From NCBI GenBank assembly GCA_947579665.1, contig OX388348.1:14942001-15006000 (forward strand): a DNA stretch of 64,000 nt, read 5' to 3'. Every line of letters starts with the position of its first letter. Position 1 is the first letter of the stretch. The translations under genes were made by a program, and so were the position numbers. The notes beneath the pieces were generated by a model. The model ran no database searches and had not been told where the DNA came from. It was given only the letters and a program-made list of their open reading frames with translations. Shown piece after piece: positions 10,641 to 22,340 of the stretch. This DNA comes from Sympetrum striolatum. Lineage: Eukaryota; Arthropoda; Insecta; Odonata; Libellulidae.

Positions 10641-11960
10641 CAATGTGCTAATAGCAAGACCTTTGTTCAGCTAAACTCTCACCGTAATCACAAACTTCAT
10701 CATGTCGTGAAATTCATAGGGAGGAATTCTCTGGTAATATACATATCTTTGCGATGTTCAGCGTTTTTTCCCACAACCTTTTCATATGATTATGGAGCAA
10801 GAAAAGTTGCTTGATGATTATTCATTATGCAGAGGCCTCAGATAATTTTAAATTTGATATGGAAGCCAAGAAATATGAGAGTAACTGTAACATAACTCAA
10901 TATTTTATGAAAATAGTGTGATAGGTACTATGATTTTCCATATATTAGTATAAACATAATTATGATAGTAAATGGAGTAAATAGAGGCTAACAAATAAAT
11001 CTGTTAACTCTAAAATATCCCGGTAGCGTTTGGTAATAGAATAGTCATATTAATATCATTGAAAGAAACTTGAGGATTTGGAAACTAATATTTACATCAT
11101 GATTTTTACCCTTAAGGATGGATTGGAACTTAATTTATCGTTATTTTATCATAAATAAATATCTATTGGAACATGGAGAATATTTCATTTTGCTCCATTT
11201 TATCTGTTTTAGTAAGAAATAACTAAACAGAGACTTAACCACTTGCTTTGTGGGTTTATAACCATTTTCCTGCAAAAATGGTCACATTTTTTTAACCTTT
11301 ATGTTTCCTTACATTCTGAACTGTCAATGAGAGAAAAGCAATAAGAGAAATTGATGTGTAATATTATTTTCTAAATAATGGTAAGCTTTTCATTTTCAAG
11401 TATATTTTTTGTCATTTTTGGAGCTACATAAATTTCCAATTTTAATATATAATGAAAATTTTCATGTTCAAAAGAATAAAACATGATACTTTATCGAAAT
11501 AGTTCGCCCATCAAGGGAAACATGGCTCTCTTATCGCAATCATTTTAATAAAAGAACCAAATTTCAAGAGATTTCTCAAACTATCACTATTTTGTAGTAT
11601 CCTTCGGTTGGAATCGTTCGACCACGCTCGACACGGCGATGTCAGACAAGTGATAAATATTACTTCCCAATAAAGCTTTCAGTTAAAGGACTATACCTAT
11701 ATTCAGAAAAATTCAGATCGTTTCATCCACCTGAATCAGCAGAAACGGAATTTATAGCGAGAGGTTTTTCCTCCTTTCCTGTACTCAAAATTACAAGATA
11801 ATACATAGGTTTCAAATTTAATTAAGTAAAAATACAACGCAATAATCACTTAATAATATAGCTTGAACATTACTTTTGATAAATCCATGGTAAATTATGC
11901 AAGTGTAATCATTCAAATGTAGTACACAGAGAGAAACGACAAATTTACACAAGTGTACAG
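10641..11960. other. AT-rich spacer
   Basis: Nothing recognised beyond scattered AT-rich simple sequence. Confidence 0.45.
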
Positions 11961-12612
11961 CATTAAAAAGAAGACCATTCCGACCCGGATTCGATTTTTT
12001 CGCGATAAACCATATCGTCACTACATCCTTATTTTTTCCCACCACCGACTCCCGCCCGAAATTTATGGAAATCCATTACAACTTAATGAATATAAACGCC
12101 GTTTCCCGGAATGTTTTTGCCATTTTGCGCTTTCTTTATGGCTCCGGAACAAACACGAGGTGCTTCCCCATTCTCTCCATATTAGTTTACCAAATTCGGT
12201 CAGAGTCAAAGAGTGTAATCCTTGGGAATTTATCGCGGGGCGAATGGAGAAAATGGCACCGAATTCAAGCGAAGGCATCCCTTCGTCTGACCGATTAAAA
12301 CGGATCGCAAATCAAACCGCCGCTGCGAGGGATCGAAATCGGACGCCGGAGAGTAAAAGTCGGAGTATTCGAGCGGAAAATTCGTTAGTCGAAACGAAAC
12401 GGGAAAATATTCCTGCAGTTCGGCGACGCTTTGAGAGTTTTTGTGTTCCTGAGATGCCTCTATCCGGTCGTCGGTGCACGCGTGCCGTTTGCTTACTGGA
12501 AAAATATGTTTCTTTGTCTCTTTCCTCCGTTTGTACTTGTGTGAAGGGATTCCAGGCCTTTAATCTTCTCCCAACTCACTCTAAAATGCAGCATTATTCT
12601 TTCCTAATTTAA
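11961..12612. other. CpG-dense island with the longest open frame
   Basis: The interval 12220-12490 is dense in CpG. A 219-codon + frame covers 11953-12612, and shorter frames overlap on both strands. Its translation (basic, arginine/serine-rich in the middle, cysteine-rich near the end) shows no motif I know, no signal peptide and no obvious splice-defined exon. The frame starts in AT-rich DNA and is probably open because of base composition. A transcribed exon or promoter island remains possible. Confidence 0.4.
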
Positions 12613-13780
12613 GTGAGTTTAATATGGTCTATCATACTTTAAAAAAGGTTCCAACAGCTGCTCATTTAATTTATTGTTTGAAGCAAAATTAAGTTCGATA
12701 ATGATAGGTTCTTTTTAGATTTAAGTCCCTCAGAATTTTCTCGCGCATAAAAGCACTCATTTATTTATTTAATGTTATCTCTGCAATTTGGTATAGTTAC
12801 CAGGTTGCAAAGGTTGTACGTAATTTTCGCAGGATTACACAATAAAGAATTAATTACGAATAGTTACATTAGAGGATTATGATAGAAATTTTGACAAAAG
12901 TTCTCCGATACAATACTGACTAGGAAAGAGGAAATGGTGTATAATTATTTTAAACAGCATTATTTGTTCATGTTTCATCATATGAAAATGGGAAAGGCTG
13001 CATTTCTATAGATGTCTTCTATTCGTTTTAAATGTTATTGAATTGTGAATTAATAACCTGCTAGACTCCTTTAGGTGAGTGACCGGGGTAATTCCAGTAT
13101 CTTATTCGCAAGTTATAGCCTATGATTTGAAAGACTGGATAGCTTCCAACAATTTTGATTAACTTAAGCTTTTGCAAGGCTGTTAGGTTAATATGTTGAT
13201 AAGACGATAAAATTATGCGCTTAAGTGTCTATATAGAAAAAATAACCCCGAAAAGTTGCATCATTGTAAAATCCTAAAATATAACAAAGAGTATTTGGTT
13301 GGAATCTATTTCGTTCAAAATTAAGAGCATTTAATAAGAAAAAAATACGTGTCTGCATCCAAAAGATATGTAAAACTTACATTTCTACTTACTATAATGA
13401 GTAAAATAAGGCGAGCAAACTTAAATAAAATGAAGGTAAGGCATACTTTTCATTGGAAACATGTTTAGCTGAGAAGCGCATCTTTTTAGTGTATTATATA
13501 TTTCTTATACATGGAAAATTAATTCAATGGCTTTTATATATTCAAGCATAATGCAATATATTCCTATAACAGATTATTCAGTAAGGTTAGTTAGGTAAAG
13601 TAAGTTAAATTAAGGTAGGTAAAGTTAAGGTAAGTTAGGAAGTTAATAGAATGTACAGACAGGTCAAGGGAAATTTACAAATCTAAACTAAAGCCATGAA
13701 CATTGATCGTTCAACTGAATATTCGAGGTTTTAATGCACATTATAGTATCCTAAAGGGTACCTCCACCTTTAGTTTTAGA
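12613..13780. other. AT-rich spacer
   Basis: Only the degenerate GTTARGTAA-type repeat at 13580-13655 stands out. Confidence 0.45.
13580..13655 (+). repeat. Degenerate GTTAGGTAA/AAGTTAAGG repeat
   Basis: Overlapping variants of GTTAGGTAA, AAGTTAA and AAGGTAGG over about 75 bases. TTAGG, the insect telomere unit, occurs but not in register, so this is simple-sequence DNA and not a telomeric tract. Confidence 0.6.
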
Positions 13781-14440
13781 GATAGGAAGAATTCCATTTA
13801 GGGAAGACTCCGATTGAAGACCAAGTCGAAACCGGTCGGATTGAAAACGGCACCACTCGCTATCGATTCGATCTACCGGTGACATATCGTTTGTCAATTT
13901 TTTGCCGACTAAAAGCGTAAGAAGGATCTAAACAGTCTCAATTTCCTCGGGAAAGGCCCTCCATCTGCCGGACTTTTTTCCAACCTTAAGGAAAACAATC
14001 GCAACTCCCCCGCCATCGAAAGAAACTTGGAAAAATTACCGTAATCGCGGTTAATTACCAGAGGAACGCATCCTTTCAGAAGGGAATCGGACCGCATTGT
14101 GTCTCAGGTCGAAAAGCAATTTCGGTAATAGGAGACAAAAAAAAGCTCTCCCCGAAATGCGTTCTTCATTGCACCTTCCGATTCATTTTCCCTTTCTGTG
14201 ATATCTCTGCAATCTTCCGACAGAATGCAGGCACTGAGAATCGCTAAGGGGACACCACGCGACCCATCTTTGCCCCCTATTTCACGGCTCATTTTTTCCC
14301 TCGCTTTTATTTCCCACCCCATCCACCGCACGGCGCCACGGGCGCCCTAAAACCCCCTGCGGACTACCCTCTCCACGTCTACCCAAGCCCTGAGGACCTC
14401 CGTCCTAGCGGTATGTTACTGTCACTGATAATGCCAAAGG
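13781..14440. other. GC/CpG-richer island
   Basis: Contains two - frames of 62 and 75 codons without known domains, and a C-rich block 14270-14400 rich in CGGCGCC-like CpGs. Includes the ribozyme-like motif at 13813-13840. Confidence 0.4.
13813..13840 (+). repeat. Hammerhead-like/Penelope-type motif relic
   Basis: ATTGAAGA, a short GAC..GTC stem, then CGAAACCGGTCGG. The GAAACCGGTC end equals the core of the motif in the right arm at 27647-27679, and GAAGA aligns with its 5' core. The stem between is eroded. Probably a scrap of the same element family; no activity claimed. Confidence 0.3.
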
Positions 14441-15470
14441 GACAAAGTGAGCTACAACGATTCGCTCAGCCCAAGTCCTCAGCTCTCTCGTCCTTCCTCT
14501 CTCCCAATCCTCGGATTCTTTGCCTCATGTTCTATCTCCCCATCTTCTGCTGCCCTAATATCTCTAGGCGGATTTGCGTTTGGTCTACTGATGGCTTATT
14601 CTTATCCTCTTGCTGTATTGACACACACGATTCCACGTGAAACGCCTTATTTAAGAAAAGGGCAAGTACGAGGAGGGTGACAAGAAACTGATGGCAGTAA
14701 TCCTTCAAGAAGTCAGGTGATAAATAGGATATAAAAAATTGCAGTAATTCCTAATTTTGCCCAATAGAGAATATACACCTTATTATTAAAGTCAGTGAGC
14801 AATAATATTAAATATGGCTCATCGTGTGAAATGAAGATATCAGTCAGTAAGGTAACGATTCATAAGCGGTAGTGGACAATTGCCTACGCATTTAATTAAC
14901 AATCGCGCGAGAAATGAGACATTTTTGTATTGCATTGATGAGATCACTGCTAATTCTTCGAAAATAAGATGGTTTAGAAATTTCGCCGTAAACATAAACA
15001 TAATTTCTACGTAAACATACGGCCTAAAGGGGTTTGATAGATCGCCAGTTTACTCAATTTTAGTAAAATGACGAGCAAAATAAGCATGTACCGAATTTGA
15101 ATCGCTTTGCGTAGGGACCACTGTACTCACTTTCAAGGACAAAGAACTTTCCAATTTTGCGTGAGTAATCCTTTACTTTTCTTTACTTGCAAGTGTCATG
15201 GCGCCGACCATAACACTAAACTTGCCAACCGGCTTGGCATTACGAGTATTATCGAATTATGCAATTTTAAATTCCTAAACCGATCCTAGAAAACTACTGA
15301 CTACGCAATCGCAATAATGACTACGGAAAGAACACTTTTGATATAATTTTAAACTCCCGAATTGAATTTTTTACACTTAAAAACGAACCTAACCGCGGAA
15401 CTTTTCGTACGAACTACACCATTATAAAACTTCTTCGCAAACAACAAGAAGGACGCCGACCCTCGCCGTG
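14441..15470. other. Mixed-composition spacer
   Basis: Pyrimidine-rich 14450-14560 and then AT-rich. Two overlapping + frames of 75-77 codons lack recognisable domains. Confidence 0.4.
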
Positions 15471-15540
15471 ATTGGTCAAGATTAACACCCGGAAGCGTCG
15501 GAAGTAGCTATCAGCCAATCAAAGAATATTTAAGATGGAG
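15471..15540. promoter_or_regulatory. Promoter-like cluster (two CCAAT boxes, TATTTAAG)
   Basis: ATTGG at 15471 (CCAAT on -) and CCAATC at about 15514-15519, followed by AATATTTAAG at 15525-15534, which looks TATA-like, and a GATGG. The spacing is compatible with a small Pol II promoter, but no gene is seen downstream, so this may be chance. Confidence 0.2.
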
Positions 15541-16403
15541 GGCCTCACTTGCACTTATAGAGCATTACATAATATTCGATTAATTTTTTCGAAATATTAA
15601 ATGATATGTAATCTGAGCATCTCAGACAGTTTCCGTATGGTTTTTATAACTAAAATAATCTCAAATACCAGTAATTCATAATTTTAATTGAATGGGTGTA
15701 CGGTATTACGATTTTCGTAGTGAAAATAATATTAATTCATCATATCGTGGTTGATAGCTTGCCGCCATCTTGATAGTCTTTCATGGAATTTGTAATATTT
15801 ACATAGAATGAATTAATTTCTAAAAACGCATTGTTATAGCTGATTAATTTGCATATTATTGTAAAATAATATGAAATACCGATCACTGAGAAATGTATAT
15901 GCATCATCAATGTATAACCCGTAAAAACATTTCATTCTGTACTAAATATTCGTAAACGTTTTTAAATCAATAAATTAGTCTTACGCTGATTTTTAGTATT
16001 GGGATGAAATTAATAGCACATTTCGCAACTTCCATTAGCTCGAATTCGTAGTGTGCCGACATTGACGTTTCAACAACGCTATTAAATTATAAGCATTCCA
16101 TATAAATGAATCAAAGCAGTTTATTGCTGAATAGCAACGTGTGAACAATTTTAAATTCACTGTTGTTACTATTGCACGTAGAATTAGCGTCCATACTTTA
16201 AGAGAATTGTATTTCAGATAGACTCAGAAAACAGGAGAAATATTGATGTGAGAGAAGTAGCTTCGCCAACGACTTGAGCTTTATGTTTTACCTCAATTAA
16301 GTTTTCTCTTACTTTATAATGTCTGTAGTAAGATTGGCTGAGCGAGTCTTGACAAGCATAGCAGTAAAATTTGAATAAGAAAATTAGACAGAATGAGAAA
16401 ACC
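15541..16403. other. AT-rich spacer
   Basis: Only notable item is a - strand AAGATGGCGGC (15761-15771), a YY1/Pho-like box that opens a 20-codon frame (15706-15768). Not called a gene. Confidence 0.4.
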
Positions 16404-16550
16404 TTTTTACTTTCTCCATATACGAAGTATAGAGAAAGTATTGTTTTCATGAAAAAATTCGACTTCGAGATTTTAACGGAAATACATGTTTTGGGGTCCC
16501 TAGAACACGTTTTGACTATTTTCGGAATGATGTCTGTGTGTATGTGTGTC

Positions 16551-16588
<38 letters not shown>

Positions 16589-17464
16589 TGTGTGTGTGTG
16601 TGTGTGTTTGTGGGCGCTCTAACGTGAAAACTATTTGTCGTATCAATACCAAACTTCGTATATAGTACTGTGGTGTGTGCTGTCAGAGTTGATTAGTTTT
16701 TGGAGTAAATCGGTTGACCGGAAGTCGAGCTTCATTCATTGAAGCTCATTTCCGGTTTTCAAAATATCTCCATAAAAATGATATATACGTGTGTTGTATT
16801 AATTATAAAAGTTTTAGATAATATAATTTACTATAACTTTTGTATTTAACATATTTTTATATCACCGGTTGATTAGGAGTTATTCGTGAAATACCGATAA
16901 ACCGGAAGTAGATGTTATGTACTTTGTGGGCGCTCTAACTTAAAAACTATTCATTATATCAACACCAAATTTCATATATAAAAACTTTGATTAGTGTTTT
17001 TAGAGTTGATTAGTTTTTGGAGTAAATCTGTTAACCGGATTTTGAGCTTCAATCTTCGAAGCTCATTTCCGGTTTTCAAAATATCTCCATAAATATGAAA
17101 TTTACGTATATACTTTTATTTATAAATGTTTTAGAAAATAAAATTTACTATAACTTTTGGTTGAAATATATTTTTGTATCACTGATTGTGTAGGAGTTAT
17201 TCATGAAATACTGATAAACTGGAAGTTGCTGATTATGGACTTAGTGGGCGCTCTGGGCTCTATGGGCGAAAGGCCAATTTCATCGTTTTTCATCGATCAT
17301 GTCCCGTAAAACATTCTTTATCATGTTTTTTGCGTCAAAGATAATATATAATATTAATCACTCATATTCCAAGTTTTGATGGAATATAGAGTTCGAAATT
17401 ACTGCGATAGATAAATATTTACATCTTTTATATATGGAGAAAGTCATGTGCTGGCCACATCAGA
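16404..17464 (-). mobile_element. HINE/DINE-1-like element, copy 3
   Basis: Full-length copy in opposite orientation. Its 3' end (TTTTTAC plus the terminal hairpin) is at the low coordinate and its 5' end (..CCACATCAGA) at 17464. The GCGCTCT unit boundaries end at 16620, 16936 and 17254, again ~317 bp apart. The microsatellite (16531-16612) is long and interrupted. The flanks (AGAATGAGAAAACC on one side, TATAGATGATTT on the other) are unlike those of the other copies, which fixes the element ends. The last A5 at each end is ambiguous between element and target. Confidence 0.6.
16531..16612. repeat. (TG)n microsatellite in copy 3
   Basis: Longest of the four resident CA/TG tracts, with TATG and TCTG interruptions. 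Confidence 0.95.
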
Positions 17465-19999
17465 TTTTTATAGATGATTTTCGAAACATTCTTTCATAAC
17501 TTCAACGCAGATTTATAAGTTTCTTAATAGTATTGTACAAGCTTTATGCTGCCATTAAAAGTTTTGTATGATGAAATTCTAACAAGTGTCATCGAAGAAG
17601 ATCAATTTTATTAACAGAATGAACGTGGGGAATCCAACTCTACGGGTGCTAGAAGCTATCAGGGATATGATAAAAATTTAATAAAATATATTCATTTCTA
17701 CGTAAAATATATACATTTCTACATAAATATAAATATATTTCGACACATTTGCAATAGTAGAGAAGTAAAATAATTTGTAATGAAGTATTTTTCGGTAATT
17801 ATTTTTGTGATGTAACTTCCCTTTGCAATTTTACAGCATAGTGGTCCATGTATATCAGAAATATTTCTTTTTTTTTAATGTGGAACAAAACATTTTTAGA
17901 ATTTAGTGAGTACAAACAGCTAGCTCAGGAGGCACTGGTTTACGCAGGAAATAAGTTAATATGTCTAATTGTGTGCATAATTGAAATTTACGAAAGATGA
18001 GAAATATGCTGCAATTAGGATTTGCAACTTTTCTTGGAGTAACCGAACTTCTGAATGGTTTGTAGTATAAATGATTGTATTATTTTATTTTTCTATTTAA
18101 AATCTAATCTAGGTTAAGGTAAATAGCGTTTTTAGCTAGATCACTAAAAATGATTTGAAACATTTTCAGCCGACAGACTACGTAATCTGAAGGAGTAAAA
18201 AATACCCGGGACAGTGGTTCGCATTGGGCAGCTTAAAAATAGAAATTACCACCATTTGCACACAGCACGGACTTTTAACGAGAGACCTCATTATTTCTCC
18301 AAGGCCATCAGTTAGATCAGATGTCCGAATTGGCGCTAATGGGCCGAGTGAAAATAAACTTGTCTTTAGCCAATTGGACATACCTAGTTAAGCCCTATTT
18401 AAAATAAAACGCTGCGGGGAACCGGTGTTAAACACCTGCAAATAAAGATAAGAACCCAATACCTTGACGTAAGGGAAGATAAAATAGAGGAATTGGCTCA
18501 CCCCATGGTCGAAACCTGTATCTCATTCTGGAAAAACCGTAAATTCAGCAGTTAAAAAAGTGCGAAAAAATCGCCGATTACCCCATCGACTGCAGTGGTA
18601 TTGCTACGCATTGTTGGGTTTTATTGCGCTCATTATAAAGCTCTCTTGAACAGATAGCAAACGATCCTTGATACCGCATACCTCAGCAGCGGTTTTCTTT
18701 CATTAGAATCGCTTCGAAAAACGTCGACGGAATATATTTATCCCCGAGCTCCAATGAAACTGGGAGGAATTCGCTTAATGAAGTTCCGTTCGACTTTTTA
18801 GCGAATCTGAATACATTGCAGACTTTCTGCTTTTACAAATTCGCCATAAAAATTGGTTTTCTAAACGAATAAACTTAGAGAAAATAATATATAGGCTCTC
18901 TCAACTACAACTTCATATAGCCGTTTGTGATATGAATAAGAGTGTAATGATATGACTAATGTAATATCAGAGTTATAAAGTTAATACCTCGAATATTCAG
19001 AAGGTGGATTATGTCCACTAGCCAATCTTAAACTATATAAACAAGAACCTAAAACGAAAAAAATGTTGAAGTTGATTATTGACAGATGGTACGACCATCA
19101 TTATTATCTTAGTATGGAAATACAATCTTCAACAGCGAAAAATGAAATTGAATGAATGAATAAAAAATAAAACGAGTAAATTCCCAAGACAGATTTTTAA
19201 AATAACAGCTATAGAATAATATTGAACCAATCGTTACAATTCATTATCGTATACTAGTTATCTTGTATGTATTCAACCTTTAAGTTTCTCGCTGCATATC
19301 GTCCTAATCTTTTCTGCCATTCGCGCTCCAATTCACAAACCAGAATTATTAGTTCAGGTTATATACGAAGGTTAGTAAGGTTTTTGGGTAGACGTTTATA
19401 ATTTCCTAATAAATTCCCTTACGAATTAACAATAACAAATCCAATTGGATCGCGGAGGCGGAGTATTCGGATTTTCTGGTAAGGGAAAAGCTGTTTGTGC
19501 CATTCACTAATAAAAATTATTAATATGGACATAATTGGGATCTTTCCTTTTTCACCGAAGACGTAATAATTACTTGATATTACTTAGACAAAAGTTACTC
19601 TCAGGTGTGATCTTAGCAAAGTCACCAAGAGGCCTTAAGCTGCCCATGTAACGTGTTCCAAGTAGCTAATTATTTCCTCATCGTTTCATCCCTTTCTTGA
19701 TAAGCGGAGTAGAAATAAGCTATTTTGGACGAAAATCTACACAAGGTGAATTTTTAAATACCACTTTAATAAAATATTGCAATAATAGTACCTCACGATT
19801 AGTGATATTATTTTAGAAAAGCGGCGATTCGGAGCAGCGAATTGTCCAGATATCATCACAGAGTAACATGATGGAGTTGTGGTAAAATCTTGGACACCTC
19901 CCGACCAAAGGTTCCGAATCGGAAGGAAGTAAACTATAATCACCACAACACCGCGGAGATCAAAAAACGAATAAAGGTACAAACATTTTCACATAACCA
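17465..19999. other. AT-rich spacer with a mixed segment
   Basis: 18170-18860 is less AT-rich and holds a 67-codon - frame with no known domain. The rest is AT-rich. No repeat copy recognised. Confidence 0.4.
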
Positions 20000-20935
20000 C
20001 CAGAGAAAGAGACTCCTTCCTTAAAATCCATTCCCCCCGATTTACGACAAGGCGACCCCCGCTCTTCACTTGTCTCCAGCATTCCTTCATTCCCGCTAAT
20101 TCAATTCTTTCCCCATAATCCTCCACCCATCAATTCCCCCATTACTTCCCCTCCCAGACCCTAAAAACCTCAAAATTTCATTCAAACGAAAAAAGGCCAT
20201 CCTGTCAACTGCTTCCCCCCAAAGAGAGAGGTGGGTTTGGGCGCCGGAGACAAAAGGGGCACCGCTGGTGGGGGTAAAAACAATAATGAATTTAAGCCCT
20301 GTTTTGCGGGTGAATGATGAACTTATCGATTATCAGCGTCGATTGTGTTCGTAATGATGACGAATCGCCCCGAAATTCCGTAAGCCCGCCCACCTTCCTC
20401 TGGTTCCTATAACATCCCACCCCGATATCGCTCCCGTGGGGGAATTTCTATCTGCTGGGGGCATTGTTCCCTGCCAAAACCCTGTTCGTCGTGACCGGAG
20501 GAAAACCACCCTGCCAAAGCTCCAAAAAATGTTTGCTCTCCGAAATTACCGCCTCTTCAAAAATCCAACGCCGGCGTCGATGAGCGTACGCGGTGCCGCC
20601 CTTTATCTCGTTTTTTTTGCCTCCGGCGTGAAAAGATCCATTCTCTCCAATGCCAACATTATTATGGATAATAAAAGAGAAAATTAAACCCTTTTGAACC
20701 GTGCCGAATTCGGAATAAAGGGGGATCGAACGTGTAGTTCGGGGGGCGTTTTCCCTGCCCACTTTTCATCCCTCGGCGCCCGTTGTTTATTTCTTTTGCT
20801 TATCGCTCTCTCCCCTTTTCATCGAATGGCATGCATGAGATTGCGGTACTCGATTTTCCGATTACGACTCCTGGTTGCGATACGGTTGCTTCGACTCGAT
20901 TTCAAAGCTCCCCCTTCGTGACTTTGTTTACTCTT
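20000..20935. other. GC/CpG-richer island
   Basis: C-rich at 20030-20160, then mixed CpG-rich. Antiparallel overlapping frames (83 codons +, 104 codons -) at 20436-20762 and 75 codons + at 20694-20921; none recognisable. Promoter or exon function cannot be judged from sequence alone. Confidence 0.4.
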
Positions 20936-21600
20936 CTGCTGCGTTCTCTGTGAATTTAATTGAATCGTATTTTTTACATTTAATTTGTGTTCCAGTTTTT
21001 GCCACGGTTAAAACTTAAAACGTTGAATTTCGGTTCAGTTTCGGTTTCGATTCTGCGGTCAATGTCGAGACATTCCGAACTGGTGTCTCTGTGCATTAAT
21101 AAATACATTTCTATAAAAAAACATTTGTTTGTGGTACCTTGAGACTTGCTTCTCTTGAGGAGATGGAAATATGACTCAAAAATCTATAGTATAGAATAGA
21201 AGACATCAATGATGAAAACTAAGTGTTATAAATGTGGATAACCACTTAGGTTGTATTCACTAATGGTGAAAAGCAGATCATTGGTATCCTGATTTTATCT
21301 GTAAATGTAACTTTAATAGTGCAATATTTATTTCATCAATTCTTTGACATTCTTATGATATAGTTTATTATAACGGAGCAAGATCGACTTTAGAACACGC
21401 ATCAATACTTTAAATGTACAATTCAATATAGCACTAACTTAAGTACGAGAGGTGATGATCTGTGCTACACCTACATCAGGAAGCATGTGCAAAAATGCTG
21501 ATATTAAATAAATATATGTTTTTCTAAAGAATTAAGTGCAAGTAAATACTCATCTAATTTTTCCGCGTCTCATAAAGTTTTTCTCCCCTTATTTTCTATA
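20936..21600. other. AT-rich spacer
   Basis: Nothing recognised. Confidence 0.45.
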
Positions 21601-21755
21601 TTATAAATAATAATAACAATAATACAATAACTTCTCTAATGGATACAGGAACATCCCCATCCCAAAAATCCGACTAACCGGGATTCGAACCCGGGATCGT
21701 GGAGTTGGAGCGATAACGCGCAAGAACGCTAACGCTTGGTTCATCCGCTATACTT
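21601..21755 (-). mobile_element. tRNA-derived SINE
   Basis: On the - strand an A-box-like TAGCGGATGAACC (near 21750) is followed by a T arm CCGGG-TTCGAAT-CCCGG with a perfect 5-bp stem and B box (plus-strand 21678-21694), then TTAGTCGGATTTTTGGG. No acceptor stem pairs across the head and no anticodon arm folds properly, so it is not a tRNA gene. Downstream on the same strand a short body ends in a TATTATTGTTATTATTATT tail, the kind of simple-repeat tail that closes many insect SINEs. The intact B box suggests a fairly young or conserved copy. Confidence 0.6.
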
Positions 21756-22050
21756 AATATATTATTTATTATAAATTCTTAAGGACGAAAAATAGGCACT
21801 CGGTCGGATAAAGTCAATCCTGAGGGGGGGAGGGAAATATAAATTTCCCTGCTAGCTATTCACCCTATATATTAGTTAAATTAAAATATTTAAATTTATT
21901 TTTATCACAGCTTTCTACTTATTCCACTCCTCATTTACTTGCTCCAGTCCTCCTCTTTAATCTTCATTCACCACACATACATTCCTCGCAATCTCCCACG
22001 CACATTAAGCCGTTTACCTATCCTTCTTCCATTCTTTCACCTCAATTTCT
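21756..22050. other. AT-rich spacer
   Basis: A short G-run (about 21821-21834); otherwise nothing. Confidence 0.4.
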
Positions 22051-22340
22051 TTCTCTCCCCGTATTCCAAAAGCGTGTGAACGCGTGCGAAATTCAAGAGA
22101 TGCGAGCCACGCGGCTTGGATAAGCTCTAAAGGAGCGAGCGGACTGTAATTGGCGGTCCTTTTAATGAATCGAATCACGTGATTGCGAAGCGCGCGAGGG
22201 CATTGGTCCCTGTGGAAAAACGGCAGGAATGTCGTGGGAATTTGAGAATGGGCCTCGGCTAAATGCGCGAGTGAGTATTCCGGGAGCGGGGAAAGTTAGC
22301 GGATGCCTTCCGCAACGAAGTGTAGGTGCTCCCGTGTCAG
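22051..22340. other. CpG island with a palindromic E-box
   Basis: CpG-rich segment with GCGCGCGAGGG near 22190 and alternating GCG motifs. No gene is visible on either side. Confidence 0.4.
22173..22184. promoter_or_regulatory. Perfect E-box palindrome AATCACGTGATT
   Basis: Twelve-base perfect palindrome centred on CACGTG, the bHLH-Zip consensus (USF/MITF/Myc class). It sits in a CpG island beside GTAATTGGCGG. Function is inferred from the motif only. Confidence 0.3.

Noticed and set aside
11953..12612. 219-codon open frame, the longest in the window
   Set aside because: No recognisable domain, several overlapping frames on both strands, and a base composition in which stops are rare. Without homology or splice evidence I do not call a gene.
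13580..13655. Possible interstitial telomere repeat (TTAGG)
   Set aside because: TTAGG occurs only twice and out of register; the local pattern is GTTARGTAA-like.
17921..17960. tRNA A-box-like TAGCTCAGGAGG
   Set aside because: No B box within 30-90 bases and no pairing arms.
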